A stretch of 64,000 nt of DNA from Escherichia whittamii. GTDB taxonomy: Bacteria; Pseudomonadota; Gammaproteobacteria; Enterobacterales; Enterobacteriaceae. Below the pieces are notes generated by a model. It made no database searches. It worked only from the letters and a program-made list of their open reading frames with translations, and was not told the origin of the DNA. Where the stretch lies: positions 1 to 64,000 of the forward strand of contig NZ_JACSQI010000007.1 of assembly GCF_014836715.1 (NCBI RefSeq), written 5' to 3'. Both the position numbers and the translations under genes were made by a program. Positions 61,664 through 64,000 of the stretch are shown here, piece by piece. Numbering within the stretch: the first letter of the stretch is position 1; each line of letters begins with the position of its first letter.

Positions 61664-62740
61664 ATGCGTAAGCAGTGGCTCGGGATCTGCATCGCGGCAG
61701 GAATGCTCGCGGCATGTACTAGCGATGATGGTCAGCAACAGACGGTAAGTGTGCCGCAGCCTGCGGTATGTAACGGCCCTATAGTTGAAATTAGCGGGGC
61801 GGAACCACGTTTCGAACCACTGAACGCGACGGCAAATCAGGATTATCAGCGCGACGGCAAAAGCTACAAAATCGTGCAAGACCCTTCACGCTTTAGCCAG
61901 GCGGGCCTTGCTGCCATCTATGATGCCGAACCTGGCAGCAATCTGACGGCATCTGGCGAAGCATTTGATCCAACGCAGCTGACGGCGGCGCATCCAACGC
62001 TACCCATCCCCAGCTACGCCAGAATCACCAATCTGGCTAACGGGCGGATGATCGTGGTGCGTATTAACGATCGTGGTCCCTACGGTAACGACCGTGTGAT
62101 TTCACTTTCACGCGCGGCAGCTGACCGTCTTAACACGTCGAACAATACAAAAGTTCGTATCGATCCAATTATCGTCGCCCAGGATGGTTCATTTTCTGGC
62201 CCAGGCATGGCTTGTACTACCATTGCTAAACAGACTTACGCCCTGCCTGCGCCGCCCGATTTAAACGGCGGCAGCGGAACAAATTCAATGCCTGTCCCGC
62301 AGGGTGATATTCTCCCGGTCAGCAACTCGACGCTGAAAAGCGAAGATCCGACCGGCGCGCCGGTAACCAGCAGTGGTTTCCTCGGCGCGCCAACTACCCT
62401 GGCGCCCGGCGTACTGGAAGGCAGCGAACCAACGCCTGCACCACAGCCAGTTGTCACCGCACCTGCAACAACACCTGCAATGGTGACACCACAATCCGCC
62501 TCGCAAAGCGCCAGCGGTAACTTTATGGTGCAAGTCGGGGCCGTTAGCGATCAGGCTCGCGCGCAACAGTATCAACAGCAACTGGGACAAAAGTTCGGCG
62601 TACCCGGTCGCGTGACCCAAAACGGCGCGGTCTGGCGTATCCAGCTTGGCCCGTTTACCAGCAAAGCTGAAGCCAGTGCCTTACAGCAACGTTTACAAAC
62701 CGAAGCCCAATTACAGTCATTTATTACCACCGCGCAATAA
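61664..62740 (+). CDS. rlpA: Rare lipoprotein A, septal-ring protein
   Basis: RlpA (358 residues) is an outer-membrane lipoprotein that binds denuded septal peptidoglycan; in some species it is a lytic transglycosylase. The lipobox MLAAC gives Cys18. A double-psi beta-barrel lies at about 75-175 (NLTASGEAFDPTQLTAAHPTLP; VRINDRGPYGNDRVISLS), a Pro/Ala-rich linker follows, and a SPOR domain is at the C-terminus (FMVQVGAVSDQARAQQYQQQ). The ATG at 61664 is chosen over a GTG at 61658 that overlaps the ribosome site. From memory it is four residues shorter than K-12 RlpA, within the linker. Confidence 0.95.
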   Translation: MRKQWLGICIAAGMLAACTSDDGQQQTVSVPQPAVCNGPIVEISGAEPRFEPLNATANQDYQRDGKSYKIVQDPSRFSQAGLAAIYDAEPGSNLTASGEAFDPTQLTAAHPTLPIPSYARITNLANGRMIVVRINDRGPYGNDRVISLSRAAADRLNTSNNTKVRIDPIIVAQDGSFSGPGMACTTIAKQTYALPAPPDLNGGSGTNSMPVPQGDILPVSNSTLKSEDPTGAPVTSSGFLGAPTTLAPGVLEGSEPTPAPQPVVTAPATTPAMVTPQSASQSASGNFMVQVGAVSDQARAQQYQQQLGQKFGVPGRVTQNGAVWRIQLGPFTSKAEASALQQRLQTEAQLQSFITTAQ

Positions 62741-62747
62741 CGTAAAG

Positions 62748-62813
62748 CAGGCATCTGAAGTGTCAATTTCTGTAAATGACGTTAACAAAGTCACGCGGAA
62801 AGTCAGATGCCTG
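62748..62813. repeat. Inverted repeat between rlpA and dacA
   Basis: CAGGCATCTGA at 62748-62758 is repeated inverted as TCAGATGCCTG at 62803-62813, a perfect 11-bp pairing across 44 bases. There is no T tract. It may form an mRNA hairpin at the rlpA 3' end or be a protein site before dacA. Confidence 0.6.
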
Positions 62814-62880
62814 GCGGTAGTGCATTTGCTATAGTAGGGCACTTATTTTAAATTCCATCACGGATGTCGTAGTTCAGACC

Positions 62881-64000
62881 ATGAATACCATTTTTTCCGC
62901 TCGTATCATGAAGCGCCTGGCGCTCACCACGGCTCTTTGCACAGCCTTTATCTCTGCTGCACATGCCGATGACCTGAATATCAAAACTATGATCCCGGGT
63001 GTACCGCAGATCGATGCGGAGTCTTACATCCTGATCGACTATAACTCCGGCAAAGTGCTCGCCGAGCAAAATGCGGATGTCCGTCGCGATCCTGCAAGCC
63101 TGACCAAAATGATGACCAGCTACGTTATCGGTCAGGCAATGAAAGCAGGTAAATTCAAAGAATCTGATTTAGTGACCATCGGTAATGACGCCTGGGCCAC
63201 CGGTAACCCGGTGTTCAGAGGTTCTTCGCTGATGTTCCTCAAACCTGGCATGCAGGTACCAGTTTCTCAGCTTATCCGTGGTATCAACCTGCAATCTGGT
63301 AACGATGCTTGTGTTGCCATGGCTGACTTCGCCGCCGGTAGCCAGGATGCTTTCGTTGGCCTGATGAACAGTTACGTTAACGCACTGGGCCTGAAAAATA
63401 CCCACTTCCAGACTGTACACGGTCTGGACGCTGACGGTCAGTACAGCTCCGCGCGTGATATGGCGCTGATCGGTCAGGCTCTTATTCGTGATGTTCCTAA
63501 CGAATACGCTATCTATAAAGAGAAAGAGTTTACCTTTAACGGTATTCGCCAGCTCAACCGTAACGGCCTGCTATGGGATAACAGCCTGAATGTCGACGGT
63601 ATCAAAACTGGCCATACTGACAAGGCGGGCTACAACCTTGTCGCCTCTGCAACAGAAGGTCAGATGCGTCTGATCTCCGCAGTCATGGGCGGACGCACGT
63701 TCAAAGGCCGTGAAACCGAAAGTAAAAAACTGCTGACCTGGGGCTTCCGCTTCTTCGAAACAGTTAACCCACTGAAAGTTGGCAAAGAGTTCGCCTCTGA
63801 ACCGGTATGGTTTGGTAATACTGACCGCGCTTCATTAGGGGTTGATAAAGACGTTTACCTGACCATTCCGCGTGGCCGCATGAAAGACCTGAAAGCCAGC
63901 TACGTGCTGAACAGCAGTGAACTGCATGCGCCGCTGCAAAAGAACCAGGTCGTTGGCACCATCAACTTCCAGCTTGATGGCAAAACTATCGAACAACGCC
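62881..64000 (+). CDS. dacA: D-alanyl-D-alanine carboxypeptidase PBP5 (5' part)
   Basis: PBP5 trims the terminal D-Ala from peptidoglycan pentapeptides and helps keep a uniform cell shape. The window holds the first 373 codons; E. coli PBP5 has 403. The signal peptide (1-29, ending in AAHA) is followed by the SxxK motif SLTK (Ser44 of the mature protein), SGN in LQSGNDACV, and KTG in [11 protein letters not shown]. The C-terminal beta domain is present in part; the amphipathic membrane anchor lies outside the window. The frame is open to the last base. A likely -10 box TATAGT is at 62830-62835. Confidence 0.97.
   Translation, partial: MNTIFSARIMKRLALTTALCTAFISAAHADDLNIKTMIPGVPQIDAESYILIDYNSGKVLAEQNADVRRDPASLTKMMTSYVIGQAMKAGKFKESDLVTIGNDAWATGNPVFRGSSLMFLKPGMQVPVSQLIRGINLQSGNDACVAMADFAAGSQDAFVGLMNSYVNALGLKNTHFQTVHGLDADGQYSSARDMALIGQALIRDVPNEYAIYKEKEFTFNGIRQLNRNGLLWDNSLNVDGIKTGHTDKAGYNLVASATEGQMRLISAVMGGRTFKGRETESKKLLTWGFRFFETVNPLKVGKEFASEPVWFGNTDRASLGVDKDVYLTIPRGRMKDLKASYVLNSSELHAPLQKNQVVGTINFQLDGKTIEQR

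Overview
The window is chromosomal DNA of Escherichia coli or a very close relative. The gene order kdp - pgm - seqA - fldA - fur - chiPQ - glnS - nagEBACD - asnB - tRNA cluster - miaB - lnt - gltIJKL - rihA - hscC - leuS - holA - mrdAB - rlpA - dacA is the K-12 order read in the opposite direction, and nearly every protein matches the E. coli protein in length and motifs. It is not K-12: several loci are added, lost or diverged. All comparisons with K-12 here are from memory; no search was run.

Layout. 1-1569: a vgrG-type gene on the minus strand, frameshifted near its start and cut by the window edge, at an Rhs-type locus. 1801-10087: ybfA and the divergent high-affinity potassium uptake operon kdpFABCDE. 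The junction 10088-10262 joins kdpE directly to pgm, where K-12 carries speF, potE and small ybf genes. 10263-15264: pgm/seqA, ybfF, LexA-type ybfE, fldA, uof-fur. 15531-25982: chitin and amino-sugar block (chiPQ, nagE, nagBACD) with glnS inside it, tied together by NagC and CRP sites. 26378-29504: asnB, a small secreted protein of unknown function absent from K-12, and a five-gene tRNA operon (Met, Leu, Gln, Met, Gln; seven in K-12). 29657-36590: ubiF, miaB, and phoL-ybeY-corC-lnt (RNA maturation and envelope).

36749-38626 is the most unusual gene: an intramembrane rhomboid protease with its catalytic Ser and His intact, fused through a seventh membrane segment and a coiled coil to a YVTN/WD-like beta-propeller predicted to lie in the periplasm. 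It sits between lnt and gltI, opposite in direction to the glutamate/aspartate transporter gltIJKL, whose upstream region carries a good sigma-54 promoter and an NtrC-like palindrome. 42418-51839: rihA, then the specialised Hsp70 hscC and a duplicated module of divergent J-domain protein + DUF1266-type protein + Sel1-repeat protein (djlC/ybeU/ybeT and djlB/ybeR/ybeQ). 52075-64000: essential housekeeping genes leuS-lptE-holA-nadD-cobC and the elongation/cell-wall operon rsfS-rlmH-mrdA-mrdB-rlpA, followed by dacA, cut by the right edge.

Intergenic spaces hold many REP/BIME elements. Five share one extended architecture with a conserved core and outer flanks, and two of these lie between two copies of the same terminator. 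No insertion sequence, integrase or CRISPR array was seen.
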